NCBI RefSeq assembly: GCF_021155775.2
Contig: NC_060237.1
Span: 7,363,332-7,427,331 of the forward strand
Length of the DNA stretch: 64,000 nt
DNA from: Neodiprion pinetum
Taxonomy: Eukaryota; Arthropoda; Insecta; Hymenoptera; Diprionidae
Direction: 5' to 3'
The notes under the pieces are model-generated. The model ran no database searches and had not been told where the DNA came from. It saw nothing but the letters and a program-made list of their open reading frames with translations. Both the position numbers and the translations under genes were made by a program. Below, in pieces: positions 52,721 to 64,000 of the stretch. Each line of letters starts with the position of its first letter. Positions within the stretch are counted from its first letter, which is position 1.

Positions 52721-55700
52721 TCAATTATTATGCAAATTACATTTCAGGACTCTTTTCTGTATCAAGCAGTTGACATGATAAGAATGACCACATGGAAACA
52801 GCGATAAGCCGTTATTGTCTAGAAGTACTGGGGTTTTTAGAGGCAAGGTACAGCAGGGACATATTGATTTAGCTGGTTTATGGTGCATTCCCCAGTGATG
52901 AGCCTGAGTTCCAAACACGTGCCTATCCATTGGCCTCTGGAGGTCTTTCTGCAGGGTATGTAGTAATTGCGTTTGGATCTAAACAAAATAAAATTCATCA
53001 CAGCATGTACAATTACGAATCGTACCTGCGAATCAGTTATAATTTAAATAATGGGTAATCAGGGATGAAAATTACAGCTATTCTTACAGCACTAAAAATA
53101 TTTCACGATGCTCGAAAATTAAATGAAGTCAAAATGCCAAAGGATCAATTATACATTTACCTTTGGACAACACAGCAAACTATATGGGTCATAAGGAGTT
53201 TCATTGAGTATCTGATCGAAGTCCATAGGCTGTTCGAATTCATGATGTTTCAAAATTTTCGTAAAGATGAGAGATTGAAATAAACTGCGAACGGAGTAAA
53301 TAAAATTAGTTATCAACTGTCTTAATCTTCTCTCTGAATACGTGAAAATTAACTTTTCATACTTTCTACTGAATGAGACAGACGGTAATATTGTTGCTAT
53401 TGTTGTCAAAAAATTAACACTGACGTCAGGTCCTTCTCTCTTCATTATTTCATGAGCTATATTATTCCAATTTATAGACAAATCATTCTGCGTGTTTGTT
53501 GCAGTAATAGGCCCATTGCAACCGAGGCACTTTTTTAATTGCAGATTACTGATAGCTTTCATTGCAAACTTCCATTGTTCTCCATTTAGTGGTAGTAATA
53601 GAAACGAAAGAACTAGATCATCTCGCGTTTGTAAACAATGAACAAATGTTGTTTCTTCAAAAAAATCCTCTTGCTTAGAATAAATGTTAACATAAGGCCG
53701 CCACATATAAGGCACCTTTTTGCATAAATTAATGCAAGTCTCTTTGCTGATCTCGGAGTATTTTTGCAAAATAACAATTCCTATCTTAGAAAATTTTGGC
53801 TCTTCTGGCTGCTTGGTCAGGTAGGGAAAGCCACACTCGCATTCTACCTGATGTAATACATTAATTTCTAAGAAGGAACTCATCGCTTCATTGAGTATAT
53901 TTTCATTTTTAGTCTCAATTAATCGGTCTTTGTTCAGTCTTGATAAAAAAATATGTCTATAATACTGCTCAATAGTGTTAATTGCTTTCAAAACACTTGG
54001 TTTTGGCTCAGTTAATTTCTCACACGATTCCTTTATGCACTTTATACTTTCTCGTACTGTGCATAAAATTTTATCAATTTCATCATCAGACATTATGCTA
54101 TCTAAACTGTTTACTAGTGAGTAAATAACTTGCACATCATCCATTACATTTCTAATTTCATCTTTGGTAGTGCCTAGATTTTCTTCTATATTCATTGTTT
54201 CTTCAACTCCTACATGTTTTTGTGACGGACCATTTTTGAGTTCCTTATCGATATCTATGTACTCTGCATCGAGCCTTACTATGTCATTAAATTCATTTTT
54301 TTGATCTTCTTTCGTATTGCGTGCTATGAGATTCTGACTATTCAAAACACTTAATTCACATTTGTTCAACTCCTTCCTAAACTCAACTGGCAGTTTATTG
54401 TTGCTATCACATTTCTTCTCTACTTCAGATATTTCTTCATTTTTTGTATATTTCAGAAGCTTAGAGTTTTTATTATTCACAACTACTATACCCGAATCTA
54501 ATTTACTGCCTTTTTCAATTTGATTTGACATGGACGAAGGAGTTGGCGTAAGTTCTAGGCAGTGAAAATCACCAGAATTTGTCATGACATAAATCTGATT
54601 ATCTACAACATTTGCTGCAGCAACATCTGTGTACTCATTACACCATAAAATAACCGCGGAATTTACAGGGTCAAAAACATAGAGAGCATTCGAATTATAT
54701 GTGAGTAAATATTTGCTGGCTATGATATGAAGAGGTGAAAATTTCAGCGATTGAGGTGACCAATCGCAGTTGGATGATTCTGCACAAGTCATCTTTGATC
54801 CGATCGACTTGTGTACAGTAGATGGGGGGATAGCTAAAGCCTCTTTAAAGTTATGAGTTTTAACAATCTTCCCATTTGACTCTGCTTCCCACAACCTAGA
54901 GCCAGGTCTAGCGCAATAAATTTTTGGATACTGTTGATTCTTTTTGTCAATCTTTGTGCTTTTGAACTCCTTATTGGTGGAAGGTGAATGCTTCTGTTGT
55001 GTTGCTGAAAAATCCGCTTCTCTTATGGTACTTGGATTATAAAAACAAGCACCAAATTCTCCCTGTCTTGTTCTCAATCCAACTTTCTCGTACTGTCCTT
55101 CAACAGTGTCGCATATGTAGCAGTTTGATATTGTCGATATGAGAAGAAGCGGCGAACAAAAGTCCATTTGAACAATTTTATAATTCAATCCCATAATAGG
55201 ACAAGCAGGATCTTGGAAGATTCCTCTCTTGACCTGTTCGTACAGTTTAAGTCAAGTGTAAATATAAAATTTATATCTTTGCTGAAAGCGTGAACTTTGC
55301 TGATATATTACTTACAGTAAACATAGATAGACCCATAACATGAACCGTCCCATTTTCATCCCCGATGTACAACTCAGTGCTGTTGTCATTCCAACATAAT
55401 GCCGTAACGCATTCGCCATTCCGTTCACTTTTTGTTGATATCATAGCCTCTTTCACAGTGGGTTTTAAAACTATAAGGCAGACATTTCCATCTACAGTTG
55501 ATAGTGCTACTACCTTTTGATCTGGTGATATTAGGATGTGAGCTACAGCTCCATTCTGTTTTGTACAAAGATAAAGTTTAACATTGGTTTCTAACATGAA
55601 ACTTAGTTTTGGAACATGTTCATGTTATTTTTTCTATACACATTCAGGGAGCGCAGATATACGTACTGAGAGGGGTATGAGCTGCTGAAAAATGCAGGTG

Positions 55701-55996
55701 TCTCTGGCAAACAAATATATGCTTCCGCTCGTCGAGCCAAGCGCGATAAAGTTTGATGAGACGTCAAAGCATGTGTACTGTAATTAATGACAACAGAAAT
55801 TAATAGTGAGTCAATTTTCAGAAAGTTGTCAAATAGTATTGAGCATAGATACAATCAAAAGTTTAATGTCTTTTTTTTATACCTTTATACGTCTTTTATC
55901 CTTGATGGGTTTTTGTAAGAGCGTTGTTATTTCTTTATATTCGGAAAGCATCAGATCCTTGGCTTCAGTCATAACCCAAGTTACGTCTTGAGCCAT
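52721..55996 (-). CDS. HPS5: BLOC-2 subunit HPS5 (Hermansky-Pudlak syndrome 5 homologue), 5 exons
   Basis: HPS5 is a BLOC-2 subunit needed for endosome-to-lysosome-related-organelle traffic; the fly orthologue is the eye-colour gene pink. Exons on the minus strand: 55883-55996, 55667-55777, 55316-55555, 53161-55233, 52721-52978. They total 2796 nt (931 aa); every junction is phase 0. The N-terminal beta-propeller part includes SNFIALGSTSGSIYLFARD (exon 2), VTALCWNDNSTELYIGDENG (exon 3) and SNCYICDTVEGQYEKVG (exon 4). The family signature IYCARPGSRLWE lies near residue 260. The middle (about 390-560) is charged and poorly conserved; alpha-helical sequence follows. The last 46 residues carry CPCC at 886-889 and CGHSYHVNC at 909-917, a RING-like zinc pattern lacking a complete last Cys pair. 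Vertebrate HPS5 is about 1130 aa and the fly protein about 830 aa. The gene is divergent from the P450 at 58421. Confidence 0.93.
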
Positions 55997-58420
55997 CTTT
56001 TAGCTCGAATCGCTTTCACACTTTCTTAGATTTTGTAACTGTCATTCCTCCGCCAAATGGTTCTAAAATTCAAAACGTTTGTACAAACGAACTCTCGGGA
56101 AAGAATTGTCAGAACCTTCACTATATACACGATAACGGAGCGACAATAACAATAAAAAACTGCGCCGAAGCCGCTGATGGTGATTTAATTACTAAACAAG
56201 GGGGCGGTAGTGTCGACGTTGACTCTTAAAATACAACTCTGCTCTAAAGTATGTATATGTATATCTTCGGCCACTGAATCAGTCATTCAGTCAACGGTGA
56301 ATCGAGCTACATAGGTATGTCTGATTCGAAAGAAGAATCATGACCACAGACAACTTATACTTTATAAGCCTATGATATTGTCTTCACTAATCTTCATTAA
56401 CCCTTCAACCGTTGACAAACTATTCTTCAGTCAACGAGTGTATTCAGTAGTCAAGTTGATCTTTTCAAATCTGTTCGGCTGAACCTCCTCCCCCCCAGAG
56501 ATGTGTCGCATCGTTTACGCTTCAGATAGCGGTTAGTGTATACCTTGTAGCATGCGTTTTCATGGATGCGCAACAGGTGACCCCTAATTATAGGCAATTC
56601 ATGATACAATTCCACTCCGAGCACCTCCGAGTTTCGCATCAGCCGCGTGCTAACGAATTAATAGCGAAGTTGCTCAGAGTGGACCTCACGGTGCGCATCC
56701 ACGAAAATTCGCGGTAGGTATATTTTATATTGAAAAAGAATTTCCACTTGGATAGACGGAATCCGCGATTGTTCAGAGCGTTCCTACCGACGACTTCGAA
56801 ATTGAGTATATTCTTTTCTATTTTCGGCATCCGCAATTTCGCATTACACGTAATTTCAATTCCGTCGAGATGTCGTTTTGCATAATTACCTCTGCGTATC
56901 GAATTTCAATATAAAATCGACCGTAGACAGGCTAATTTTTGCAAAGCTCCTTTTGTTATTTTTACGTGACCCTGACGTTTGGGAATAATTCTGTAGGAAA
57001 AAAAACTGACACGGTTGTAAGAGAAACATTGGTTTTTCGATTTTGAAAATATACAACTAGTCATTATAACAACGTTGGATTCAAATTCTTTACGTTCAAA
57101 GGACGAAGCGTACAATATACATATTTGCGCTATAATCGAAAAATACGTTATCGGTTCGAGGGTTTCAGGATTATGTCGTTTGAGAGAAATTCATTCTGAG
57201 GAAAAATTATTCTTTTTCCTAGTTGCAGCTATCTTCAAAGTATTCGAATCGGTCGATACGTTTCAGTTTACGTGTAGATACGTATCTTTGATCTTTCACT
57301 ATTCTTCAGTCAATCAAAATCATTTCTCAATCAATCAACGATCTCAAAACATACGAAAATGTAATAATGCAAAAAACGAAGAATGTAGAATATGTTCCTC
57401 AGGCTACTGCGTGATGGATCAATGGATTCGTTCGTATCATAGTTGTACGCAGAGTTGAGCAGGATGTGATATGTGTACAAACATTTACAGTTGGCTATAG
57501 ACACGTTCGGATTCACGTAATGTGAACAGTGTTTTACTGGAGGTGGAGGACATTCTTTGCTGCGAGTAATCGTGCTACTTCCGTCGAGTCTCGAGTGGGA
57601 GACCAACCGCGAAACAGGAGAGAGCTTGATCGTCGAGCTTATACACGTAGTGTCTGCTACTTCGAAGTGCCAGTTTTAAACCCAGTGTGTCAGCTTAGGT
57701 CAGTGTATTCGCTAAAAAGATTCATCCGTGAATTATAACAGTAAATTATTAAACGTATGAAGATTAGGCAAAGCTGACTTGATTACTGTCCGTTATTTTA
57801 ACTCATCATTATACGCTGATCTTTAAAAAAAAGTACGTCAAATTACGGGTATAGAATTCTAATGACTTTGGCAATCATAATTTTACCTGTAGCATGTAAA
57901 GAATCGCAGTGTAACATTCCGTACGGTGCTTCACAACTGACTTAGTTTCATGATATTGTAGTACATTTGCGTGAACTGTTTTGCGTATACCCGGCAGGGT
58001 ACGTCTCCTGTGACGGAAATTGTGAAAAAACAGTTCTGCAACGAGATTGTCACAGTCAAGTGTCCGTTTGAAGTGAAAGTAGCTCGCGTATCATCTCGCG
58101 GTAGCCGACGCAACCGTTGACATAGTTAGGATTGTTAGGATTGATCCGACTCATTTTGAGCACTGGTCTCATGTCTGATTCTCCACGTAGTATGGAATTC
58201 GTGCTTTTTTGGCCATTAGCTAATACTAATAATTCGTAAGGAACATGCTGCTAGGTCACAATGATTCATGACATCAAATTTACCGTAATGTCAAATATCG
58301 ACTGATACACAATGCCATACGATGTAATACTTTCACTCACTCCGCAATCTGCTTCATCGTATTTCTCGTTAAATGCAATATACAATGATCAGTTTTCATT
58401 TTTTATTAGCCGCACTCGAT
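55997..58420. other. HPS5-P450 divergent spacer
   Basis: The 2.4 kb between two divergent start codons must hold both promoters. An acceptor-like TTTTATTAG at 58401-58409, just before the chosen P450 ATG, suggests that the P450 has an upstream non-coding exon here. An inverted-repeat element lies at 56557-56707. Frames at 57075-57458 and 57529-57738 are not supported as genes. Confidence 0.5.
56557..56707. mobile_element. Inverted-repeat MITE, about 151 bp
   Basis: The left end TTTTCATGGATGCGCAACAG and the reverse complement of the right end, TTTTCGTGGATGCGCACCGT, are near-identical and extend to about 25 bp. The interior has no coding frame. Parts of the interior (CCGAGTTTCGCATC and CTCAGAGTGG) also appear near 36350, which suggests a dispersed family. 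Confidence 0.6.
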
Positions 58421-61144
58421 ATGGGAAGGCTCTTCAGATGGAAGCCGATGGTTCTTCGAACGTTATGCACCGACGCAACCAGCATTAGCAAAACTGTCGC
58501 AGCATCCCAATCTCCGGATATAAGCGATGCTTTACCTTACGAGACAATTCCGGGACCCAAGCCGCTGCCAATACTCGGAAACACATGGAGACTCTTACCA
58601 GTTATCGGCCAGTACAAAATATCGGACGTTGCAAAAATTTCCGAATTATTTCACCAACATTACGGAAAGATTGTGAGGCTGACTGGCCTCATTGGGAGAC
58701 CGGATCTTCTTTTCGTCTACGACGCTGATGAGATAGAAAAAGTCTATCGCCACGAGGGACCGACTCCCTTCAGACCCTCCATGCCCTGTCTCGTCCACTA
58801 TAAAGGCACTGTACGCAAGGAATTCTTTGGTGACTTACCAGGAGTCGTTGGCGTGTAAGGAACAGCTTTCTTGATCAATAACTACGTAATCGTTACGTAA
58901 ATTACGCAGAATCACACCCACTTACATAACTGCCACAGTTGAATTTGTATTCCTTCGGCATTGACATTCGTTTACAGGCGTCTTACGATATCGATAAAAT
59001 TATTACGAACTCGTTGAATCATCGATTAATATCGTTATAAATTAAACTTAAGTGTCAAAATTCTTGGGAAAATCATCAGATTGTAAACTAACGGATTTTT
59101 ATTCTGATATTGAAGACATGGTGAACCTTGGAGAGAATTTCGCACACGTGTGCAGAAGCCAGTTTTACAACCCTTAACGGTCAGAAAGTACATTCAACCC
59201 ATTGGAGTCGTGACTGATGACTTCATCCAGAGGTAGACGGCCCTATGCGCTATACAATGCGGTAAACGAAACTGAAGTCTATACGAAGCAAGAGCGGTAA
59301 TCTAATCACGCTCAAATTTCAGAATGGATGAAATCAAGAGAGACGATGGAGAATTACCAGCTGACTTCGATAATGAAATTCACAAATGGGCTCTTGAATG
59401 TAGGTATAGCTTTCAAAAAAAAAAAAAACATTGCGAATTCATTTGGCTCTTTGAATACCGCATTTCTTCACATTGATCTTCCTCGTCTATAGGCATCGGG
59501 AGAGTTGCCCTTGACGTAAGGTTGGGCTGCCTTGGAGCAAATTTGGCGCCCGATTCCGAGCCTCAAAAAATAATTGACGCAGCTAAATATGCGCTGAGGA
59601 ATGTGGCTGTCTTGGAGTTGAAAGCACCCTTCTGGAGGTACATTCCAACTCCGCTCTGGACTCGCTATGTTCGTAACATGGACTATTTCATAAAGTAAGC
59701 ATTGTCACAAACCGTCCGTAATCATTAACCGATACCGTATTGGTACGTGGACTATAAGCGAACCACACTTGCAACCACGAAAGTAACGTAAAGTCTTTTC
59801 GTCCCATCAGGATATGCATGAAGCACATCGACGAAGCAATGGAAAGGCTGAAAACTAAAACATCTGTTAGCGAGACCGACTTGTCACTAGTGGAAAGAAT
59901 CTTGGCCAAAGAAACTGATCCGAAAATGGCGTATATTCTTGCCTTGGATCTTATTCTAGTCGGCATTGATACGGTAAGTTCTTAAACGTAAAGGATGGAA
60001 ACACCGCTTGACAGATTTTTAAATACTATGGGATGTTTCATAATCCAGATCTCGATGGCAGTTTGCTCGATTCTCTATCAACTAGCGACGAGACCTGAAA
60101 TACAGGAAAAAATGTATCAAGAACTGTTGAAAATCCTGCCGGATCCTAATGTACCCATCACTACTCAACATCTGGACCAGGCTGTCTACATGAAGGCATT
60201 CATCCGTGAAGTGTTTCGGTGAGTTGAAGATCGACAGCAAGGGTAAAATGTACTCGTTTACAATTTAAGGAATCATATGCAAGTTTGTCGGCTTCCTTGT
60301 TACAGAGTTTATTCTACAGTGATTGGAAACGGAAGAACACTCCAAAACGACACTGTGATCTGCGGTTACAAAGTACCCAAGGGGGTGAGTTCTGTCTCCA
60401 AAAGTTTTTGGATAAAACAAGTTTGAAGAATATCGACGAATAAAATATTCGGAAATATTTTCCCTGCTTCTCGTCCAGGTTCAAGTAGTATTTCCCACTC
60501 TGGTCACGGGCAACATGGAGGAATATGTGGCTGACGCAAAATCGTTCAAACCTGAAAGATGGCTGAAGGAATCCGCTACTGAAAAATTGCACCCATTCGC
60601 GTCGCTTCCCTACGGTTACGGGGCTCGCATGTGTCTCGGAAGAAGATTTGCTGACTTGGAAATGCAGGTTCTTCTAACGAAGGTATGTTGAATTCGTCAA
60701 ACGTCTCTCGTTTTCTAGGAACTTTCGGCAGAAGTTACTTAACATTCGTTGAGAGACTACAAAAACGTCTATATGTTAAAATATGTAAATCAGCGAGGTC
60801 ATTGCCCGAGAAGCCACGAAATACTTTTTCGATTTCCAGAGAAACATCAGAATTGTTCCCGGTGATTATCATAATATTTATCCTGTGATTAATTTTCTAA
60901 TACGAGAAACTTGCTGAAAAAATTCTACGGACATATCCATATTTATTGTTTTCACAGATAATTGAAATCCAAGCGAAAAGTGGTTACAGCATAAACATTT
61001 ATAAAATTAACACTTCATACTCGTTTTATCTTCCAGCTTATTCGCTCTTATAAATTAGAGTATCATCACGAGCCTTTGAAGTACAAAGTAACCTTTATGT
61101 ACGCACCTGATGGTGAACTCAAGTTCAAGATGCTGAAGAGATAA
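58421..61144 (+). CDS. Mitochondrial-clan cytochrome P450, 9 exons
   Basis: A heme-thiolate monooxygenase of the insect mitochondrial clan (CYP12/CYP301/CYP334-like); the substrate cannot be told from sequence. Coding exons: 58421-58854, 59116-59232, 59323-59399, 59493-59694, 59811-59973, 60049-60218, 60306-60384, 60479-60682, 61037-61144. They total 1554 nt, giving 517 aa with consistent phases. The chosen start gives MGRLFRWKPMVLRTLC, an Arg-rich presequence fitting mitochondrial import; an ATG 48 nt upstream is separated from it by an acceptor-like AG, so it was not used. Proline hinge: IPGPKPLPILG. I-helix: VGIDT at 327-331. ExxR: EVFR at 385-388. PERW at about 439. The heme loop YGYGARMCLG has its ligand Cys at about 466, with Tyr where Phe is usual. 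The conserved GRVALDVRLGCL block supports the clan. Electrons would come from adrenodoxin-type partners. A paralogue faces it tail to tail. Confidence 0.95.
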
Positions 61145-61525
61145 AACGATGCGGGTGATTGAAAGGGCTGGAATGGATCCCATACAAAGTGAAATGAATT
61201 TCCAGTATTCATAGGCGAAATTAATGTTTTATATTTAATTTGTACATATAAATAACGAGATCATTATTAATCTCGACGATTATCTAAACGTTGTACCAGT
61301 AAAGAATCACTCCTATTTAATCTCACTTTATTTTCCACTGCAGTGAACACCCTTAATCTACAACTTGTCATTTAAATAACTAAATGTGTTCCAAATACAA
61401 AAGCTCTATTCTTTGTTGAACTCTTAATCAGTAGGAAATTTCAACTTTCTACATATGTATAGCCGCACTTTTTTCGTTCAAAGTAGGTTGAACGCTACCT
61501 ACTTAGTACAGGCATAATTTATTGA
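61145..61525. other. Gap between convergent P450 genes
   Basis: These 381 bp separate the two stop codons and must hold both 3' UTR ends. A minus-strand AATAAA at 61518-61523 lies almost on the stop codon of the minus-strand P450, which is too close to be its obvious signal. No other feature was seen. Confidence 0.5.
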
Positions 61526-63634
61526 TTACCTGTCGATCATCTTAATTCTAAGTGGCCCGTTCGGTGTGTACATTGGATCAATGTGATAATCTAGTTTATC
61601 GTAGTGGTATTCAAGCTTGAATGATTGGATGACCTGGAAGAAAAAATTGGATTTAAATTTATACTCGGGTGCCAAAGTTTCATTCGAGAAATTCTAACTA
61701 TATTTCCTATTAAATATTGAGAATGAAACTTTTTTTTACGCACCTTAGCAAGAACAATAATCATTTCCAACTCCGCAAATCGCCTTCCCAAACACATTCG
61801 ACGTCCGTAACCAAACGGCAAAGAAGCGAAGGCGTGTTTTACTCCGTGATTAAAATCACGTCCTGTCATCCATCTCTCAGGAAGAAATTCTTCACTTCCG
61901 GGAAAATATTTATCCTGATTGCTGATCACGTAATGTTGAAATACTATTTGGACCTGAAAGTATACCAATACGGTAACTGTCGAGTCTGGGATGTTGGGCG
62001 AACCGTTTATTTAATGAGTCGTCATAATGTGTGTTACGTACGAACTTCGGATTGCAACGGTGGCGGACCGATATTAAGGATCGATATCGATCTTACGCAT
62101 TCATGGAATGCGTAACACAGATATCTATCCGAATTGGATCGAGACCATAAATACAGCGCTCGAATTTATGTAAACTTACACCTTCTGGTATTTGGTAACC
62201 CCCGATCACGGTATCTTTTGTCATGCATCGTCCGTTCCCGATAACAACTGGATACATTCTGCAGAAAAAAATGTCGTGAAAAATAGTATTACAATTATTT
62301 AGATCCTTTGCGAAATTATCTGTACAATCGTACATCCATTATTAAGAAGAAGGTGATTTCCAATCACCGTAAGAAAATTACATCGACAGGATTATTCCTA
62401 TGATATGCGTATACCTCAGGGTTTCTTTGATGCAGGCCTTCAGGTATTTCATCTCTTCCACGTGTTTAGCCTCAATTGGTTTTCCCGGGGGAGGCAGAAC
62501 CGTTGAAACTTCTTCATAAAGTTTTCTCTGCTTCTCCGGGTGTAATGCGAGCTGGTAAATAACGGATGCGACCGCGTTTGAAGTCTGCGAAGAAACGTCG
62601 GGTGATCGTTAGCATTTCTCATTACAGTTACGATGTATGAATTGACTTTTTTCTCTTTTTTTTTCAAACTAATGGTATAAAAATTACTGGTTAGGAAAAG
62701 TCAGGCTACCAGAGTCCGACTTCACGACCTATCATCAAAACCACTCACCGTGTCTATTCCTACTAAGAATAGATCCAGAGCTAGAATGGTCGCGATTTTA
62801 ACCCCCGTATCCATGGCCAGCAATCTTTCCAGTAACGAAGGTTCACTTTTCGCATCCCTCGTGATTTCTTTCGTTTTCGTTCTTGCCAGCGCGGCATTGG
62901 TGTGCTTCGAGGTAATTCTGCAACATGGAAACACGATGAATTCACGAAGGTTTGAAGAAACAAATTTATATTCGTGACAAAAAAGAGTATGTCAGTCTAA
63001 AATTTTATTCGGTTGCGGAAAAGGAATCGAATGGGGATGTTAATGTTTCGCACTCGACTATCGTATCCAGGGCTTTTACGTATTTTAGCCAGGTAGGAGT
63101 GTTGAATAGTTTCCAAAATGGGACCTTCAGCTCGAGAACACCGACGTTTTTGAAAAATACATTCACCGCGTCGATCAGCTCCTGCGTCTCCAGGGGCGCG
63201 TCGTCGTCCAGGCACCCCAATCTTACGTCCAAAGCCACACGAGCTATAGCTGCAACGAATAAAGTTATTGAGATTTCCAAAAAATTCACGACAATGAATA
63301 TGCCCTAGCATACATAATAAATGAAAGTCATGCGACATTCCCTCGAGTTATAATAATCCAATACTCACACTCCAAGGACCATTTGTGAATTTCGTTTAGA
63401 AAATGGTCGGGCGTTTCATCCTTGTAATTTCGTACTTTTTTCACTCTGAAAGGGGATAGAAAATATGATTTATAATTCCTTGATGGTTTTGAATAATTGG
63501 TACGGTCGGAATTGAACCTTTGAACAAAAGCTTCGCTTGCTTCTTGGACTGCACCGATGTAAAGTTTAGCAGTTCGCGGCTGTAGCATAACCTGCTGCAC
63601 CTTGCTCCGAAAATTATACCAACTCTCGCCGTGC
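61526..63634 (-). CDS. Mitochondrial-clan cytochrome P450, partial (5' end outside window)
   Basis: A paralogue of the P450 at 58421-61144 on the opposite strand. Exons seen: 63518-63634, 63369-63445, 63054-63249, 62749-62917, 62415-62584, 62180-62258, 61744-61953, 61526-61633. They encode the last 374 aa or so; the N-terminal exon (about 145 residues expected) is not in the remaining 366 bp and must lie beyond the window edge. I-helix: VGIDT followed by TSNAV. ExxR: ETLR. PERW is present. The heme loop FGYGRRMCLG is canonical. The protein ends IKMIDR. Five of the eight exons (117, 77, 170, 79, 108 nt) match the paralogue's lengths exactly, so an inverted duplication is clear. The donor after 63054 (GA then GTGCGA) is weak but is the only one seen that keeps frame and alignment. 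This is a fragment only because of the window edge; no frameshift was seen. Confidence 0.92.
62069..62133. repeat. Inverted repeat/hairpin in P450 intron
   Basis: TTACGCATTC (62093-62102) and GAATGCGTAA (62106-62115) form a perfect 10-bp stem with a 3-nt loop. Imperfect pairing extends outward through GATATC blocks on both sides. It lies between exons of the minus-strand P450 and may be a small MITE. Confidence 0.5.
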
Positions 63635-64000
63635 CTGAAACGTTATGGATACATTAATTCACGAATTTTTTAATTCAGGTCATAATTTGCAAGGTAGTTA
63701 AATTAGTCATCCTGATTCGGCCGACCTTGCCGGGGAATCGTGGCCGTTCGAATGTCTTCAGCGTAATATATTCGAATGTTTCTATAATCTTAACTGTGTC
63801 TGCAATCAATTTGAATTAATTGAATTCGTAGTCACAGTATAACAAATCCTGCCTAGGTGTGTATCATTATGAATACGAATACGTAATGCAGACTTTCGAA
63901 TGATACGTGTAATCGGAAATGTGATAAAATCGTAAATTGAGCTATAAAACTTTCTAATCATTCGAAATGATTGTTGTGTATGTGAAGGAGAATTGAATAC
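63635..64000 (-). other. Intron of the minus-strand P450, to window edge
   Basis: This is upstream of the first visible exon, whose acceptor is at 63635-63637. No proline-hinge exon of a P450 was found in either strand. The sequence is AT-rich without other features. Confidence 0.6.

Noticed and set aside
53065..53283. Plus-strand frames over HPS5
   Set aside because: They are antisense shadows of the HPS5 coding exon and its intron.
57075..57458. 127-codon frame upstream of the P450
   Set aside because: No family resemblance, and it lies in a divergent promoter spacer. A chance frame is more likely.
58373..58420. Upstream in-frame ATG of the plus-strand P450
   Set aside because: An acceptor-like TTTTATTAG lies between it and the second ATG, and the second start gives a clean mitochondrial presequence. 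The upstream part is probably intron.

Overview
This window is nuclear genomic DNA from an insect. Every gene is broken by spliceosomal GT-AG introns, and the products belong to animal families: TTC5, UBL3, CPSF6, HPS5 and two insect-type mitochondrial-clan cytochrome P450s. Introns and spacers are AT-rich but CpG-tolerant, full of microsatellites and short inverted-repeat elements. A hymenopteran such as a sawfly fits this texture, but that is inference. I see no prokaryotic operon, CRISPR array or phage.

Layout. 247-2358 (-): TTC5/STRAP, eight coding exons, 451 aa. A CRE-bearing spacer lies between it and the divergent UBL3. 4303-28955 (+): UBL3, four coding exons giving 122 aa with a CaaX end, and a first intron of 22 kb. 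28956-38828: AT-rich spacer with several small inverted-repeat elements and no convincing gene. 38829-45835 (+): CPSF6, eleven coding exons, 782 aa. 45836-52340: mostly featureless AT-rich DNA, probably the CPSF6 3' UTR plus spacer. 52721-55996 (-): HPS5, five coding exons, 931 aa. 58421-61144 (+): a complete mitochondrial P450, nine coding exons, 517 aa. 61526-63634 (-): a second, paralogous P450 facing it tail to tail, with its N-terminal exon outside the window.

Exon boundaries were read by eye from GT-AG sites, reading-frame closure and family resemblance. For the five complete genes all exon phases add up to an uninterrupted frame, which is strong internal support. The genes do not form a pathway. 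TTC5 is a TPR cofactor, UBL3 a prenylated ubiquitin-fold protein, CPSF6 a 3'-end processing factor, HPS5 a BLOC-2 trafficking subunit, and the P450s are mitochondrial monooxygenases.

The most interesting points are: two candidate alternative last exons in UBL3 that would replace the prenylated tail, with a poly(A) signal ahead of the CaaX exon; a half-RING zinc-binding end on HPS5; an inverted P450 pair with five coding exons of identical length; a near-perfect 44-bp-arm hairpin at 35811-35914; a pogo/Tigger-like MITE with TA target duplication at 15688-15911; and several copies of a foldback repeat family inside UBL3 intron 1.
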